DNA of 55,790 nt from Methylocella tundrae (lineage in GTDB: Bacteria > Pseudomonadota > Alphaproteobacteria > Rhizobiales > Beijerinckiaceae), in the NCBI RefSeq assembly GCF_901905185.1, contig NZ_CABFMQ020000084.1:1-55790 (forward strand). Reading direction: 5' to 3'. A program made the translations under genes and the position numbers. Positions 1 through 7,954 of this stretch are shown here, piece after piece; position 1 is the stretch's first letter; each line of letters starts with the position of its first letter. A model generated the notes under the pieces. The model ran no database searches. It was not told where the DNA came from and worked only from the letters and a program-made list of their open reading frames with translations.

Positions 1-62
1 AACGGCTCAATCACCGACCATTCGAAATCCGTCAAATCAAACCGCGCCATCTCAGCCTCCAT
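1..62 (-). mobile_element. IS5-family transposase, N-terminal fragment cut by window edge
   Basis: Read on the minus strand from an ATG at 62 (or the more usual one at 50), the peptide MARFDLTDFEWSVIEP runs off the left edge. This matches the conserved start of IS5-family (IS1182/IS427-like) DDE transposases, whose N-terminus is typically an M-x-R-(Y/F)-DLTD-x-EW block. Only about 20 codons are in the window, so integrity cannot be judged. Confidence 0.75.
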
Positions 63-389
63 GATCCGAAGGTTGAATCACGCCACAGCCGATTCGGGAA
101 TCCCGATAATGGGTCTATGACCTAGTCGATGCCGCTTGAACGAAGAATCCTGCGGCCTTGCGACGTCCTCGGCACGAAGCCGTGCGAGCCGTTTGCGAAG
201 CATGACTGCGGCGCCTCAAGGGGCCAACGTCGAGACGGATGCAGCCGCGCGGCTTGACGCTGCTCAAGGCGCGCCGATACAACAGATCGAAACTTATGCG
301 AGGCGAGCATTGGTCCCGCCAAACGGAGACGCGGCTGATGGCGAAACCTCGCATCTGGTCGCCCTCGCATGTTCAGCCTATATCTGGCG
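63..389. other. No intact gene; junction between IS5 end and broken prs-like gene
   Basis: About 330 bases with no convincing gene. All frames carry overlapping open readings because of high GC, and none resembles a family I recognise. It probably contains the outer end of the IS5-like element and degraded flanking sequence. Confidence 0.5.
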
Positions 390-893
390 GCCGGCTGAGC
401 TTGTTCGCGTTGAAGGGAAACGAAGGGCTTGGCCAAGCGATCAGCCGGCTCCTCGGGCGACTTGCTCCGCGAAGCGCTGGAGGCGTCCACGGGCCGGCCG
501 GTCGGCAAAGCATTCGCGGAAAAGCATCGCAGCGCCGGCGTCGTCTCCGGCGACCTTTTCGCTGGTGACGTCGCGGGGGCCGTCTGAATAATCGTCGACG
601 ATCTCATCAGCACGGGCGCAACGCTCGTACGCGCGGCTCATGCCGCGCGCGATCGCGGCGCGCGGCGGATCATCGCCTGCGTCGCGCACGGCCTCTTCAT
701 GCCGGACGCCGAGAAAACGCTCGCCGATCCGGCCATCGAGCTCATCATCACGACCGATACGGTTCCTCCCTTCCGGCTTCCGTCTGGTCCCGTCCGAGAC
801 AAGCTCGCCATCGCATCGGCTGCGCCGCTACTGGCCGGGGCGATCGCCCGGCTCCACGAAGACAAGCCGCTCACGGATCTCCTTGTGTTTTGA
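390..893 (+). pseudogene. Ribose-phosphate pyrophosphokinase-like gene, internally deleted and interrupted
   Basis: Two pieces of a PRPP-synthetase-like protein can be read. The N-terminal piece, in the frame running through 391-455, gives LSLFALKGNEGLGQAISRLL, which resembles the start of these enzymes. The C-terminal piece, in another frame from about 456, gives EALEASTGRPVGKAF, then an in-frame TGA at 585-587, then the PRPP-loop motif IVDDLISTGATL and on to a stop at 893. The middle of the protein (well over 100 residues of a usual 300) is missing, the frame shifts and a nonsense codon sits just before the catalytic loop. The known role of the family is making PRPP from ribose 5-phosphate and ATP, and this copy cannot do it. 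Similar genes are found beside thymidine phosphorylase in some alphaproteobacteria, but none was recognised here. Confidence 0.8.
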
Positions 894-1048
894 GTCGCGG
901 CTCTCGTGGAGGACTCGGCGGTATGGTCCGTCATGCGGCTGCGGCTAAACTTGAGCTCGGTCGCACGCGTCTGATCGGGCTCCTCGGTGAAGCGTTAATC
1001 ATGAGATCGGCGCTGGGCACAAGAACGCGCCGTATGCATGTCAGCACG

Positions 1049-2257
1049 TCAACCGACCGCATCACGCCAGCGCAGCGTCAGTCTCCCGTCTGGCGTCAGG
1101 CGGACCCGCGCGCCGAACGGAGAGCTTTCGCGATCGAGCGTCCGGCGCATCCACTCGACATCAGCTCTCGATGCTGGAACAAGCTGAAAACGCCGGATTT
1201 GAAGCACCGAGAGTTCGAGACTCGCAAGATGTCCGGTCAAGGCATCGAAACCGGCGAAATACATCACGGCGAGATCGCCGCGAAATTCCTCGTAGCCGCG
1301 AATGCCCTCATAATCGTTCAGGAAGTCGCCGCATCCGTAGAGGATCAGTCGATCCTTGTATATTTCGATGGCTTTCGCGTGGTGCGAGGAATGGCCGTGG
1401 ACAAGAGAAACATTGGCCTGATCGATGAGGCCGCGCGCAAATCGTCGTTGCTCTTCTGGAACCTCATATCCCCAATTTGCTCCCCAGTGAATGGACGCGA
1501 TGACCAGATCGCCTGGCCGCCGTACGCTCTCCACCTGTTCCGCGATCCGCGCGACGCTTTCATTGGCACAGTCGGAGAGAAGGTTCACGCCAGCGGCCAC
1601 CGGAGTCGCTCCCCAATTCCGTGGGACGCCGCTCGTCGGGGACGCGAAAGAAAATACCAGCAAGCGTCCTCTGCCGGCGATCTCGAGGATCGCCGGCGCG
1701 CGCGCTTGCGCCAGATCCCGGCCAGCTCCGGCTGTCCTGATCCCCAAACGTTCGAGCGTAGCCAATGTTTCGAGCAGCCCGGCGCGCCCCCAGTCGAGGA
1801 CATGGTTGTTGCCGAGGACGCAGCAGTCGACGCCTGCGGCCGTCAGGCACTCGGCGTTTTCGGGACTCATCCGATAGTTGATGCCCTTGTCCGCAAAGGA
1901 GTCGCTGCGCGTAATGCTGGTTTCGAGATTGATGATGCGCGCGTCGGGCGCCTTCCGGTTCAGCTCGTCCAAAGCGGCGCCCCAGATATAGGACGGCGCA
2001 ACCGGCGCTGGAATCGATCCGTTCGCCTGCTCGGCGAGACGAACATATCCATTTGCCGAATGCACATAATCTTCATGCAGACGAGGGTCGCACGGATGCA
2101 GCAAGATCTGATCGATGCCGCGCCCCGTCATCACGTCGCCACAGAGAAAGACGCGAATGATGTGGCGCGGCGCCGGGGAGTCGAATGTGGACCGAGCCGA
2201 GGGGCTCATGCTCAATACCTTGCTTTCGATCGCCTTTGACGAAGGCGATCGGATCAT
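1049..2257 (-). CDS. CapA-family (PGA_cap) metallophosphatase-fold protein
   Basis: A 402-residue protein of the CapA/PgsA family (poly-gamma-glutamate capsule-type, calcineurin-like fold). Visible family motifs are LCGDVMTGRGID near residue 37, INLETSITRSD, the signature GNNHVLDWG and the late HGHSSHH metal-site histidines followed by LYGCGDFLNDYE. There is no evident signal peptide or lipobox. Many alphaproteobacterial plasmid and genomic homologues are likewise soluble and of unknown substrate, so a capsule role should not be assumed. The start at 2257 overlaps the stop of the upstream kinase-like gene by 4 bases (ATGA), implying translational coupling; a later ATG at 2209 is possible. The family call is solid, the function open. 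Confidence 0.9.
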   Translation of the reverse strand: MIRSPSSKAIESKVLSMSPSARSTFDSPAPRHIIRVFLCGDVMTGRGIDQILLHPCDPRLHEDYVHSANGYVRLAEQANGSIPAPVAPSYIWGAALDELNRKAPDARIINLETSITRSDSFADKGINYRMSPENAECLTAAGVDCCVLGNNHVLDWGRAGLLETLATLERLGIRTAGAGRDLAQARAPAILEIAGRGRLLVFSFASPTSGVPRNWGATPVAAGVNLLSDCANESVARIAEQVESVRRPGDLVIASIHWGANWGYEVPEEQRRFARGLIDQANVSLVHGHSSHHAKAIEIYKDRLILYGCGDFLNDYEGIRGYEEFRGDLAVMYFAGFDALTGHLASLELSVLQIRRFQLVPASRADVEWMRRTLDRESSPFGARVRLTPDGRLTLRWRDAVG

Positions 2258-3300
2258 TGCGCCGCTGGAACGTCGGGGCTAAGGCTAGCCGACGCGGCAA
2301 TGTCCAAATATTGTTTGGCCAGGGGCAACCATTTCTTCGGCTTGCGCTGGTCATGCTCCAGAATGTGGACGAGCGATAATCGGGCGCGCAAACAGGCGCG
2401 GTAGGTCCGATAGAATGAAACGAGCTCCGGCGACGGCGTGTCGTCGCCTGAACTCTTAACGTAGACACTCACGAGGACTGGCTCTACCCAGTCCGCCCCC
2501 AGCCGGCTGCATTCGAGGCCGAGATAGGTGAGCTCATCCACCGGATCGACAAGGCGGAGCCGCCGATTGAACTCCAGGCAGTCAATAATGACCGGCGGTT
2601 GGCTGAGGTAGACATGCTCCGGCCTCAGGTCGCCGTGTCCCTCGACGATCCGGCCGCTTTCGGCGCGCGTCTCCAGGAGGCCGCTGCGCAAAGTATCCTC
2701 GACAAGACCCAAAAGCCGTTCGATGCGCCTACCATCGAGGTCGAATTCCGGAGCAGTCAGCACGGCTTCGTTCCGGGCGTGCTCTTCAATGAATTGCGCC
2801 ACATAGGCCGCCGGGGCGAGATCCGCGGGCTGAGCGTGCTTGTAGAAGCCGACGAGCCGCTCAGCGACGGACGCTATTTCCGCGCCGCTGAGAGTGTGGG
2901 CGATAATGGCGCTGTCGAGCATGCGATCCCGTGGGAGGCGTCGCATGACGACCAGCCAGTCAACCGGACGCCCTTCCCCGTCTATCGAGAGGCGTCCATT
3001 ATCGTTTCGAGTCAACGGCGCCACGCCGAGATAGATATCCTGCGCCAGACGACGATTGAGTCGAAGCTCCTCGCGACAGTTCTTCTCACGTGCTTCGATA
3101 GACCCGAAGTCGAGGAAGGAATGGCGGACCGGCTTCTTCAACTTATAAACGCGATCTCCCGCCAGAAAGACCCAAGACATATGGGTTTCCTCAACCTCAA
3201 CCTTCGCCGGCTGAGGGCGATAGGCCGCTGGGCTCTTGAGGAAACAGACCTTCTCCTCGAGGGAGGTCTCGGGAATATCCGTCACGTTGCGCTCGATCAT
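2254..3300 (-). CDS. COG2187-like aminoglycoside-phosphotransferase-fold kinase
   Basis: A 348-residue protein resembling the uncharacterised COG2187 family (protein-kinase/APH-like fold). The N-terminal part has ETHMSWVFLAGDRVYKLKKP, the Lys-containing ATP-binding beta-sheet typical of the family. The middle has EGHGDLRPEHVYL followed by IDCLEFN, equivalent to the catalytic HxDLxxxN loop and the downstream metal-binding Asp. It ends after an Arg-rich helix. The C-terminal P-loop kinase domain (COG0645) that some homologues carry is absent. It is the first gene of a two-gene unit with the CapA-like gene (ATGA overlap), so the products probably work together. Substrate unknown. The start ATG at 3300 fits the family length. 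Confidence 0.8.
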   Translation of the reverse strand: MIERNVTDIPETSLEEKVCFLKSPAAYRPQPAKVEVEETHMSWVFLAGDRVYKLKKPVRHSFLDFGSIEAREKNCREELRLNRRLAQDIYLGVAPLTRNDNGRLSIDGEGRPVDWLVVMRRLPRDRMLDSAIIAHTLSGAEIASVAERLVGFYKHAQPADLAPAAYVAQFIEEHARNEAVLTAPEFDLDGRRIERLLGLVEDTLRSGLLETRAESGRIVEGHGDLRPEHVYLSQPPVIIDCLEFNRRLRLVDPVDELTYLGLECSRLGADWVEPVLVSVYVKSSGDDTPSPELVSFYRTYRACLRARLSLVHILEHDQRKPKKWLPLAKQYLDIAASASLSPDVPAAQ

Positions 3301-3436
3301 CTGACTGACTATTTACTCATCATAAATTCGATGCGTAAAGTGTTGACGCAGATCAAGGAGAGGAGTCTTCGGCGCCCTCATGTTGATCCGTGGCTCGTTG
3401 GATGGCTGCCGGAGACCGAGCGCTTGGGGGAATGAC

Positions 3437-3949
3437 TTGACCACGCTCGCCGTGTCGCCGCCCCATCTCGCGCGCCTTTTCAATCGCCTTGACGCCGCCG
3501 ATGCGAGCGACCCCCTTTTGAGACTAGAGCTTGAATTCTGGCGCGACAAGCGTGGAAGCCGGCTCATGCCGACCGCCGCCGATCTTACTCAGGGACCGGA
3601 CGAAATTGCGGCCGGTATTTTCGTGTTCCAGCGATCTGACGGGACGAATGAATGGGAAGCGAGTCGGACCGGGCCTGAAGCAGGTCGTCTCCTGGGATTG
3701 GCGTCCCAAGAAAAAAGGCTTTCGAAAATGCTCGCGCCGCGCATCACCGCGCGTCTGCGGCGGCTTTTTGAGACGGTCGCTGAAACGGCCGAGCCTTTGG
3801 CCGCGGCGTTCGAGCTTCGCGTCAAGCCGGGCCGTCGCCAGTGGATCGAGGTTCTTGCAGCTCCGCTATCGTCGGACGGGCGCGACGTTGACGGCATATA
3901 CGGCGGCATTGTATCCCGCGCGGAGGCGGCGAGCCCGATCGCGAGCTGA
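3437..3949 (+). CDS. PAS-domain protein (COG5388-like)
   Basis: About 170 residues, transcribed away from the kinase/CapA pair. The N-terminal half contains LLRLELEFWRDKRGSRLMPT, typical of the small alphaproteobacterial COG5388 PAS proteins in which a W-x-x-K/R-R-G block precedes the PAS fold. The rest reads as one PAS domain with no output domain visible. I prefer the TTG start at 3437, preceded at about 6 bases by GGGGGA; an upstream in-frame ATG at 3380 would add 19 residues that look non-conserved. Probable sensory or adaptor role; ligand unknown. Confidence 0.75.
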   Translation: MTTLAVSPPHLARLFNRLDAADASDPLLRLELEFWRDKRGSRLMPTAADLTQGPDEIAAGIFVFQRSDGTNEWEASRTGPEAGRLLGLASQEKRLSKMLAPRITARLRRLFETVAETAEPLAAAFELRVKPGRRQWIEVLAAPLSSDGRDVDGIYGGIVSRAEAASPIAS

Positions 3950-3975
3950 CGCCGCCTCCGGCACTTCTGGCCCGG

Positions 3976-4065
3976 CGCTACCCGCTGTGACGTATGTCGA
4001 TGCCGGCGATCATGAAGGGCTATATCGACACCTTCGCGCGCGGCTTCGCTTCTGAATCGACAAAT
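3976..4065 (+). pseudogene. Flavodoxin-fold NAD(P)H-quinone oxidoreductase fragment
   Basis: A 30-codon scrap whose central part MSMPAIMKGYIDTFARGFA matches the conserved YSMPAILKGWIDRVF block of NQO1/MdaB-type flavodoxin-fold reductases (PF02525). It is preceded by a stop and followed by unrelated sequence. Only this block survives. Confidence 0.7.
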
Positions 4066-4199
4066 CAAACTGCGATCAGAAGGTTAGGACCATTCGGCCA
4101 TCGACCTCAAGACAGCGCGATAATTCGAAACCCATTTGGCGGAGCGCAATACGAAGGCGTTGGAATTGACTTTGCGGTAGAGTTTTTGGATCCGAAGAG

Positions 4200-4676
4200 A
4201 TGAGCCTCAGGAGCGCTGGCGTCTTGATGTATAAGCGCATGGATGGGCAGCTTTTTGTACTTCTCGTGCATCCCGGCGGTCCGTTCTGGCGCAATACGGA
4301 CCTTGGCGCATGGTCGATTCCCAAGGGCGAAGTGGCTGAGAACGAGGATGCCGAAACCGCCGCTCGCCGCGAATTCGCGGAAGAACTAGGCGCCATGCCG
4401 GCGGGCGCGCTAAGGCCGCTGGGCAGTGTTCAGCAGAATGCGCGGAAAAAGACCGAAGCCTTCACCATGGAGGCCGATTTCGATGCGACCTGCATCAGCA
4501 GCAACTTGTTTGAGATCGAGTGGCCGCCTCGCAGCGGGCGCATGCAGTCCTTTCCGGAAATCGATCGCGCCGCCTGGTTCGCGTTGCCGATTGCCCGCCA
4601 GAAGATCCTCCCCGGCCAGCAGATCCTGCTCGATCGTCTCGAAGCGCTTTTTGGGCCCGATGGGGGCGTCAATTGA
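4200..4676 (+). CDS. Nudix hydrolase
   Basis: A 158-residue Nudix protein. The complete Nudix box (G-x5-E-x7-REUxEExGU) runs from Gly43 to about residue 65, including the metal-binding RREFAEELG core. The preceding block LGAWSIPKGE is the usual lead-in strand. The Asp-x-Ala-Trp-Phe motif (DRAAWFALPIARQKI) near residue 120 is common in the PA3470-like subgroup that acts on NTP- or Ap4A-like substrates. A GAAGAG ribosome site precedes ATG 4200. No co-directional partner is evident on either side: upstream is a quinone-reductase scrap, downstream a gene-free stretch. Substrate unknown. Confidence 0.92.
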   Translation: MSLRSAGVLMYKRMDGQLFVLLVHPGGPFWRNTDLGAWSIPKGEVAENEDAETAARREFAEELGAMPAGALRPLGSVQQNARKKTEAFTMEADFDATCISSNLFEIEWPPRSGRMQSFPEIDRAAWFALPIARQKILPGQQILLDRLEALFGPDGGVN

Positions 4677-5112
4677 TCCGTCTGGCGCTGCCCATGGCGA
4701 CCAACTTATGAGCCAGATTCTACTTATTCCGCCATGCCGTATGGAGACGGCCTACGCAGCCGGCGGAGCGTGAGCGACCGAGAGCGTCAAGTTCGTTGAT
4801 GAAGATGATGCTCGGTGAACGCCGCTTTGCGCGCCTGTTCCAACGTCCCGGAAAACTGTTCGGCCTTTTCGATCAGAAAATGCTTCAACTCGATGACTTT
4901 GGACAAATTCTGTCTCGATTTGAACATCGTTTTCATTTGATCGGATTGCGGCCTAAGGCGAACTGTTCCCCTCTGAATGGGCGCGCGGGACAGCTATTGA
5001 GCTGCATCAAAGCTCGTCCGAGCCAGGAGATTAACGCTATCAATTAGCTGATCTGCCATTATTGCTCAGCGCGACCCTGAAAGCATTCTGGCGATCGATC
5101 GAGGGAACGGGA
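4677..5112. other. Gene-free stretch with a phasin-like scrap on the minus strand
   Basis: No intact gene. On the minus strand about 4790-4950 can be read as a Gln/Lys-rich helical segment (MKTMFKSRQNLSKVIEL...) that loosely resembles a phasin. It has no start context and ends at a stop, so it may be a decayed phasin or chance. Nothing else was recognised. Confidence 0.3.
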
Positions 5113-5676
5113 ATGGCAGGCATCGAGACGATGATCATCGAAACGAAGGCGCTGACCAAGCGCTTCGGAGATTTCACCGCCGTTGATCAGGTGAATTTGA
5201 ACGTCGGGGCGGGTGAAATCTTTGGCCTGATCGGGCCGAATGGAGCTGGCAAATCGACCCTCATCAAGATGTTGACGACGCTGCTGCCTCCCAGTTCCGG
5301 CTCCGCGACGATCGCAGGATTTGATCTCGCGAAACAGCCGCAAGAGATCCGCGCCCACATAGGTTATGTTCCTCAACTTCTGTCCGCGGACGGCGCATTG
5401 AGCGGCTATGAAAATCTGTTGCTCTCGGCGCGTCTTTACCTGGTCCCGCGAAGCGAGCGGCCGGCCGCATCGCCGCCGCCTCGAAGATGATGGGACTGGA
5501 GGACGCCGCTGCGAAGCTGGTGCAGGGTTACTCCGGCGGCATGATCCGCCGGCTGGAAATCGCCCAGAGCATGATTCATGAACCCGCTATCCTTTTCATG
5601 GACGAGCCGACGGTGGGGCTTGATCCCGTCGCCCGGCAAACGGTTTGGGACCACGTTCGCGAACTGAGGGATCGCC
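5113..5676 (+). pseudogene. ABC transporter ATPase (DrrA/CcmA type), frameshifted and truncated
   Basis: From ATG 5113 the reading contains a Walker A motif (GLIGPNGAGKST) and a Q-loop (IGYVPQ). A frameshift near 5450-5470 ends that frame. The continuation in another frame, from about 5475, has the signature-like YSGGMIRRLEIAQ, Walker B LFMDEPTVGLDP and the DHVRELRDR helix, then breaks into unrelated protease-like sequence at about 5677. Both ATP-binding halves are recognisable, but the H-loop region and C-terminus are gone and no permease gene follows. The intact relatives are ABC-2 type exporter ATPases (drug, polysaccharide or Na+ export). Confidence 0.88.
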
Positions 5677-5850
5677 TGGCGCCGCCTTTCGTGCTTGATT
5701 ACCTCGCGGCGCATGAGGTCGCGCACCTCCAGCACATGAATCATTCGCTCGCGTTTGGAAGACCGTGGGAAGCTTGTCCAAAGACGTGGCTGCCGCCGAT
5801 CCTGGCTGAGGACGCATGGGATGGGCTTGCATCTGATCGGTCCCAGGACG
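5677..5850 (+). pseudogene. YgjP/SprT-like zinc metalloprotease (COG1451) C-terminal relic
   Basis: The ABC-ATPase frame runs directly into VLDYLAAHEVAHLQHMNHS, which carries the HExxH zinc motif (HEVAH) and the downstream MNHS of COG1451/M48-like hydrolases. After a one-base shift the usual C-terminus continues (FWKTVGSLSKD..., then LRTHGMGLHLIG in another frame). It is an in-frame fusion of two unrelated gene ends created by deletion. Confidence 0.8.
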
Positions 5851-5996
5851 AACGAGGCGGCCGGCGTGGCTACTTCCCCGAAAGCCGCGACTTCGCTGTA
5901 AGAGCAGAGAGCGGCGCGTATGCTTGCGAACGACGTCCGGCGGTTTCGGCCAGGAACCGGTCGACGGCTGGGCGACGCGCCGCGGCCTGCGCCCTA

Positions 5997-6434
5997 GTGA
6001 AAATCCCGCGCCTTCACCCTTATCGTGTCGAGGCGGCGATCCTCGACGTAAATGCCGCGGCTCTTTGCTCCGGGTTGCGGTCGCTCGCGCGGATCGACGC
6101 CGGAGGCGCCGCGATGGAATTCGTCGCCGCGCCCATGCGGTGGGCGGAAAGACAGAATCGCGGTCGCCGATGCTCGCAAGCGACGCCGACAAATCGGTCA
6201 AAGAGTTGGCGACGAGATGCACGACCTCCCCTTCCCGTTGAACACGGCCGGCGACGGCCAGCATTCCAGCGGATTGGATGATGCGGCGTTGCTGTTCGAA
6301 GAGCTTTGGCCAAATGACGAGATTTGCGATGCCGGTCTCGTCTTCGATGGTGATGAACATGACGCCTTTGGCGGAGCCGGGCATCTGCCGGACGAGGACA
6401 AGCCCGGCGGTTTGAACCCGGCGCCCTTCGGCTG
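5997..6434 (-). pseudogene. dnaE2: Error-prone DNA polymerase DnaE2, C-terminal remnant
   Basis: The minus-strand reading contains TAGLVLVRQMPGSAKGVMFI and IEDETGIANLVIWPKLFE, the OB-fold region highly conserved in DnaE2 (ImuC). After a frameshift near 6130-6150 the usual terminal block HGRGDEFHRGA and IYVEDRRLDTIRVKARDFH follows, ending in a stop at 5997. More than 900 residues of the polymerase are absent. Intact DnaE2 works with ImuA and ImuB in damage-induced mutagenesis; neither partner is present here. Confidence 0.9.
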
Positions 6435-6561
6435 ACGAACCCTCTCGAATCTGGCTCGCCCGGACGCGCTCGTCGAGCCGGGCCAGGGCATCCTCGGCGG
6501 CGGCGAGTGGCGCTTTCAGCGCCGGCCACGGGATCGACTCGCGAAACAAAGCGTCTGTCAA
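6435..6561 (-). pseudogene. RHE_PE00001-family N-terminal fragment fused to dnaE2 relic
   Basis: An open frame from ATG 6561 starts with about 40 residues including LAAAEDALARLDERVRAS, the conserved opening of plasmid-borne RHE_PE00001/DUF1612 proteins; compare the larger copy at 49.8-50.9 kb with LSAADDALARLDERLRAS. The frame then enters DnaE2 sequence without a stop, so the fusion is an artefact of deletion rather than a designed protein. Confidence 0.7.
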
Positions 6562-6665
6562 ATCGGGCGCTCCGCTCGTCGACGACCCGTCCTCTCCGGC
6601 GAGCGGTGGCGAGCTATCGCGATGATCCCGGTGAACGAAAAACAGTTTGGGTTCTCCACCTGATG

Positions 6666-6689
6666 ATATATGATGCTGTTATCACATAT
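6666..6689. promoter_or_regulatory. Inverted-repeat operator upstream of vapBC
   Basis: ATATATGAT and ATCACATAT are arranged as an inverted repeat with one mismatch and a 6-base spacer, in an AT-rich island just upstream of the GGAGGAGG ribosome site (6693-6700) of the antitoxin gene. It is a likely binding site for the ribbon-helix-helix antitoxin, alone or with the toxin, in autoregulation. This is inferred from position and symmetry. Confidence 0.55.
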
Positions 6690-6703
6690 TATGGAGGAGG
6701 ACA

Positions 6704-6919
6704 ATGCGAACACTGGTCGATCTCGGCGACGCGCAGCTCCAAGAGCTGGACAATCTCTCGAAGCACGAAAAAACCTCCCGCGCGGCGCTGATCCGGCAGG
6801 CGATCGACGATTATCTGGCCGCGCGGCGGCGCCGGCGGGACCGCGACGCCTTCGGCCTCTGGGGCGATCGCGCCGAGGACGGGCTCGCCTACCAGGAAAA
6901 GGCGCGCGACGAATGGTGA
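6704..6919 (+). CDS. vapB: VapB-like ribbon-helix-helix antitoxin
   Basis: A 71-residue protein. The N-terminal 45 residues fit a CopG/RHH domain (RTLVDLGDAQLQELDNLSK, then SRAALIRQAIDDYLA) and the charged tail ends in a short acidic/aromatic stretch (YQEKARDEW) of the type that wraps the toxin. A strong ribosome site lies 3 bases before ATG 6704. The end overlaps the start of the PIN-domain toxin by 7 bases, the usual antitoxin-first layout. Expected role: neutralise the downstream RNase and repress the operon. Unlike nearly all its neighbours it is intact. Confidence 0.88.
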   Translation: MRTLVDLGDAQLQELDNLSKHEKTSRAALIRQAIDDYLAARRRRRDRDAFGLWGDRAEDGLAYQEKARDEW

Positions 6920-7278
6920 AGGCGCTCTTCGACACCAATATCCTCATCGACTATCTCAACGCGGTTCCCGAAGCCCGCGTTGAGCTCTCGCTCTATGCGG
7001 AGAAAGCGATCAGCATCATCACCTGGATGGAGGTGATGGTCGGGGCCGCAGCGGATCTTGCGGCGCCGACGCGCGATTTTCTCGGCGGTTTTGAGCTTGT
7101 CGGCCTCGACGCGCGCATCGCCGCGCGGGCGGTCGACCTGCGCCGGCGCCACAAGATCAAACTGCCGGACGCGGTGATCTGGGCGTCGGCGCAGGACCGC
7201 GCCATGCTTTTGGTGACGCGCAACGTCAAGGATTTCCCGGCCGGCGACCCCGGCCTGCGTGCGCCCTACGCTCTTTGA
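6913..7278 (+). CDS. vapC: VapC-like PIN-domain toxin (RNase)
   Basis: A 121-residue PIN-domain protein. The four acidic metal-site positions of the fold are visible: Asp7 in LFDTNILIDYL, Glu40 in ITWMEVMVG, Asp86 in KLPDAVIWA, and Asp107 in TRNVKDFP. The length is normal for VapC. The start at ATG 6913 overlaps the antitoxin stop. Family members are Mg-dependent RNases that cut tRNA or rRNA; the target here is unknown. It sits between decayed genes and IS scraps and may serve plasmid maintenance. Confidence 0.92.
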   Translation: MVKALFDTNILIDYLNAVPEARVELSLYAEKAISIITWMEVMVGAAADLAAPTRDFLGGFELVGLDARIAARAVDLRRRHKIKLPDAVIWASAQDRAMLLVTRNVKDFPAGDPGLRAPYAL

Positions 7279-7289
7279 ATCATAAGGTA

Positions 7290-7428
7290 TTGAAGAAAAT
7301 AGATATTGCTTCTGTCACTCGGACGCCTGTACGACCTCAGGCCTTTCGACCAGCTCGATCTGAACGCCTTTTCCAATGCGCCATCGCAATCTCCCACGCG
7401 GGCGTTGCGACGACCGATTGAATCCGCC
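7290..7428 (-). mobile_element. IS30-family transposase fragment (short)
   Basis: A minus-strand scrap including the decayed GDxxG...IGK block of IS30-family transposases. Positions 7344-7428 are nearly identical to 27360-27444, where more of the same IS30 gene is preserved. It is truncated on both sides and directly abuts an IS3 orfB fragment. Confidence 0.65.
7344..7428. repeat. Direct copy of 27360-27444 (IS30 scrap)
   Basis: About 85 bases match 27360-27444 with a handful of substitutions and one single-base gap, and both copies stop at the same point (gattgaatccgcc). Confidence 0.85.
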
Positions 7429-7728
7429 CAATATGTCTCGATCAAATGCACGGAACGCCTGAAAGAAGCCGGCGTCGAGCCGTCCGTCGGCAGCGTCCGC
7501 GACAGCCACGACAACGCCCTCGCCGAGACGATCAATGGCCTCTACAAAGCCGAGGTCATTTGGCGGCGCGGACCGTGGCGCAACTTCGAGGCGGTCGAGT
7601 TCGCAACGCTCGAATGGGTCGACTGGTTCAACAACAAGAGACTGCTCGAGCCGATCGGAAACATTCCACCGGCCGAAGCCGAAGCGCGCTATTATGCGCA
7701 AATCGACGAGCCCGCCATAGCGGCGTGA
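7429..7728 (+). mobile_element. IS3-family transposase OrfB, C-terminal fragment
   Basis: The plus-strand reading from about residue AQYVSIKCTERL through SHDNALAETINGLYKAEVI and LEWVDWFNNKRLLEPIG to a stop at 7728 matches the end of the rve/integrase domain of IS3-family OrfB, with the final DDE glutamate in NALAETING. The N-terminal two-thirds and OrfA are missing. An OrfA start of the same family is found at 27016-27183. Confidence 0.88.
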
Positions 7729-7738
7729 CTCAAACGAA

Positions 7739-7944
7739 ATGGCCTCCGGCAAACCCGGGGCAGTTCAATACTACCTTCAGGCCATCAATCTTCTGTTCCG
7801 CGAAACCAGCTTGCCCGCGGGGGCTTCATCGCGCTCGGACGTCGCGTCGCGCTGCGGGACATCCGTTACCCGCTCTACCTGCTGGCCGGCGAGGCAGACG
7901 ACATAACGACCAAGGAGCAGGTTTTCGCGGCGGCGGAGAGATGA
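7739..7944 (+). pseudogene. PHA depolymerase-like (DUF3141/PhaZ-type) C-terminal relic
   Basis: One frame gives AVQYYLQAINLLFRE. After a single-base shift near 7805 the next frame continues GGFIALGRRVALRDIRYPLY and LLAGEADDITTKEQVFAAAER to a TGA at 7944. This resembles the alpha/beta-hydrolase region around the catalytic Asp of intracellular PHB depolymerase-like proteins. Only about 65 residues remain. Confidence 0.7.
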
Positions 7945-7954
7945 GGAAAATGTA

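Noticed and set aside
890..2239. Long plus-strand open frame (449 codons) opposite the CapA-like gene
   Set aside because: Exact shadow of a well-supported minus-strand gene; its translation has no recognisable domain and its openness follows from GC-rich third positions.
2599..3435. Plus-strand frame of 278 codons opposite the kinase-like gene
   Set aside because: Antisense to a recognised APH-fold protein; no motifs.
4796..5047. Plus-strand small protein of 83 residues
   Set aside because: No ribosome site, no recognisable domain; the opposite strand has a slightly better helical reading.
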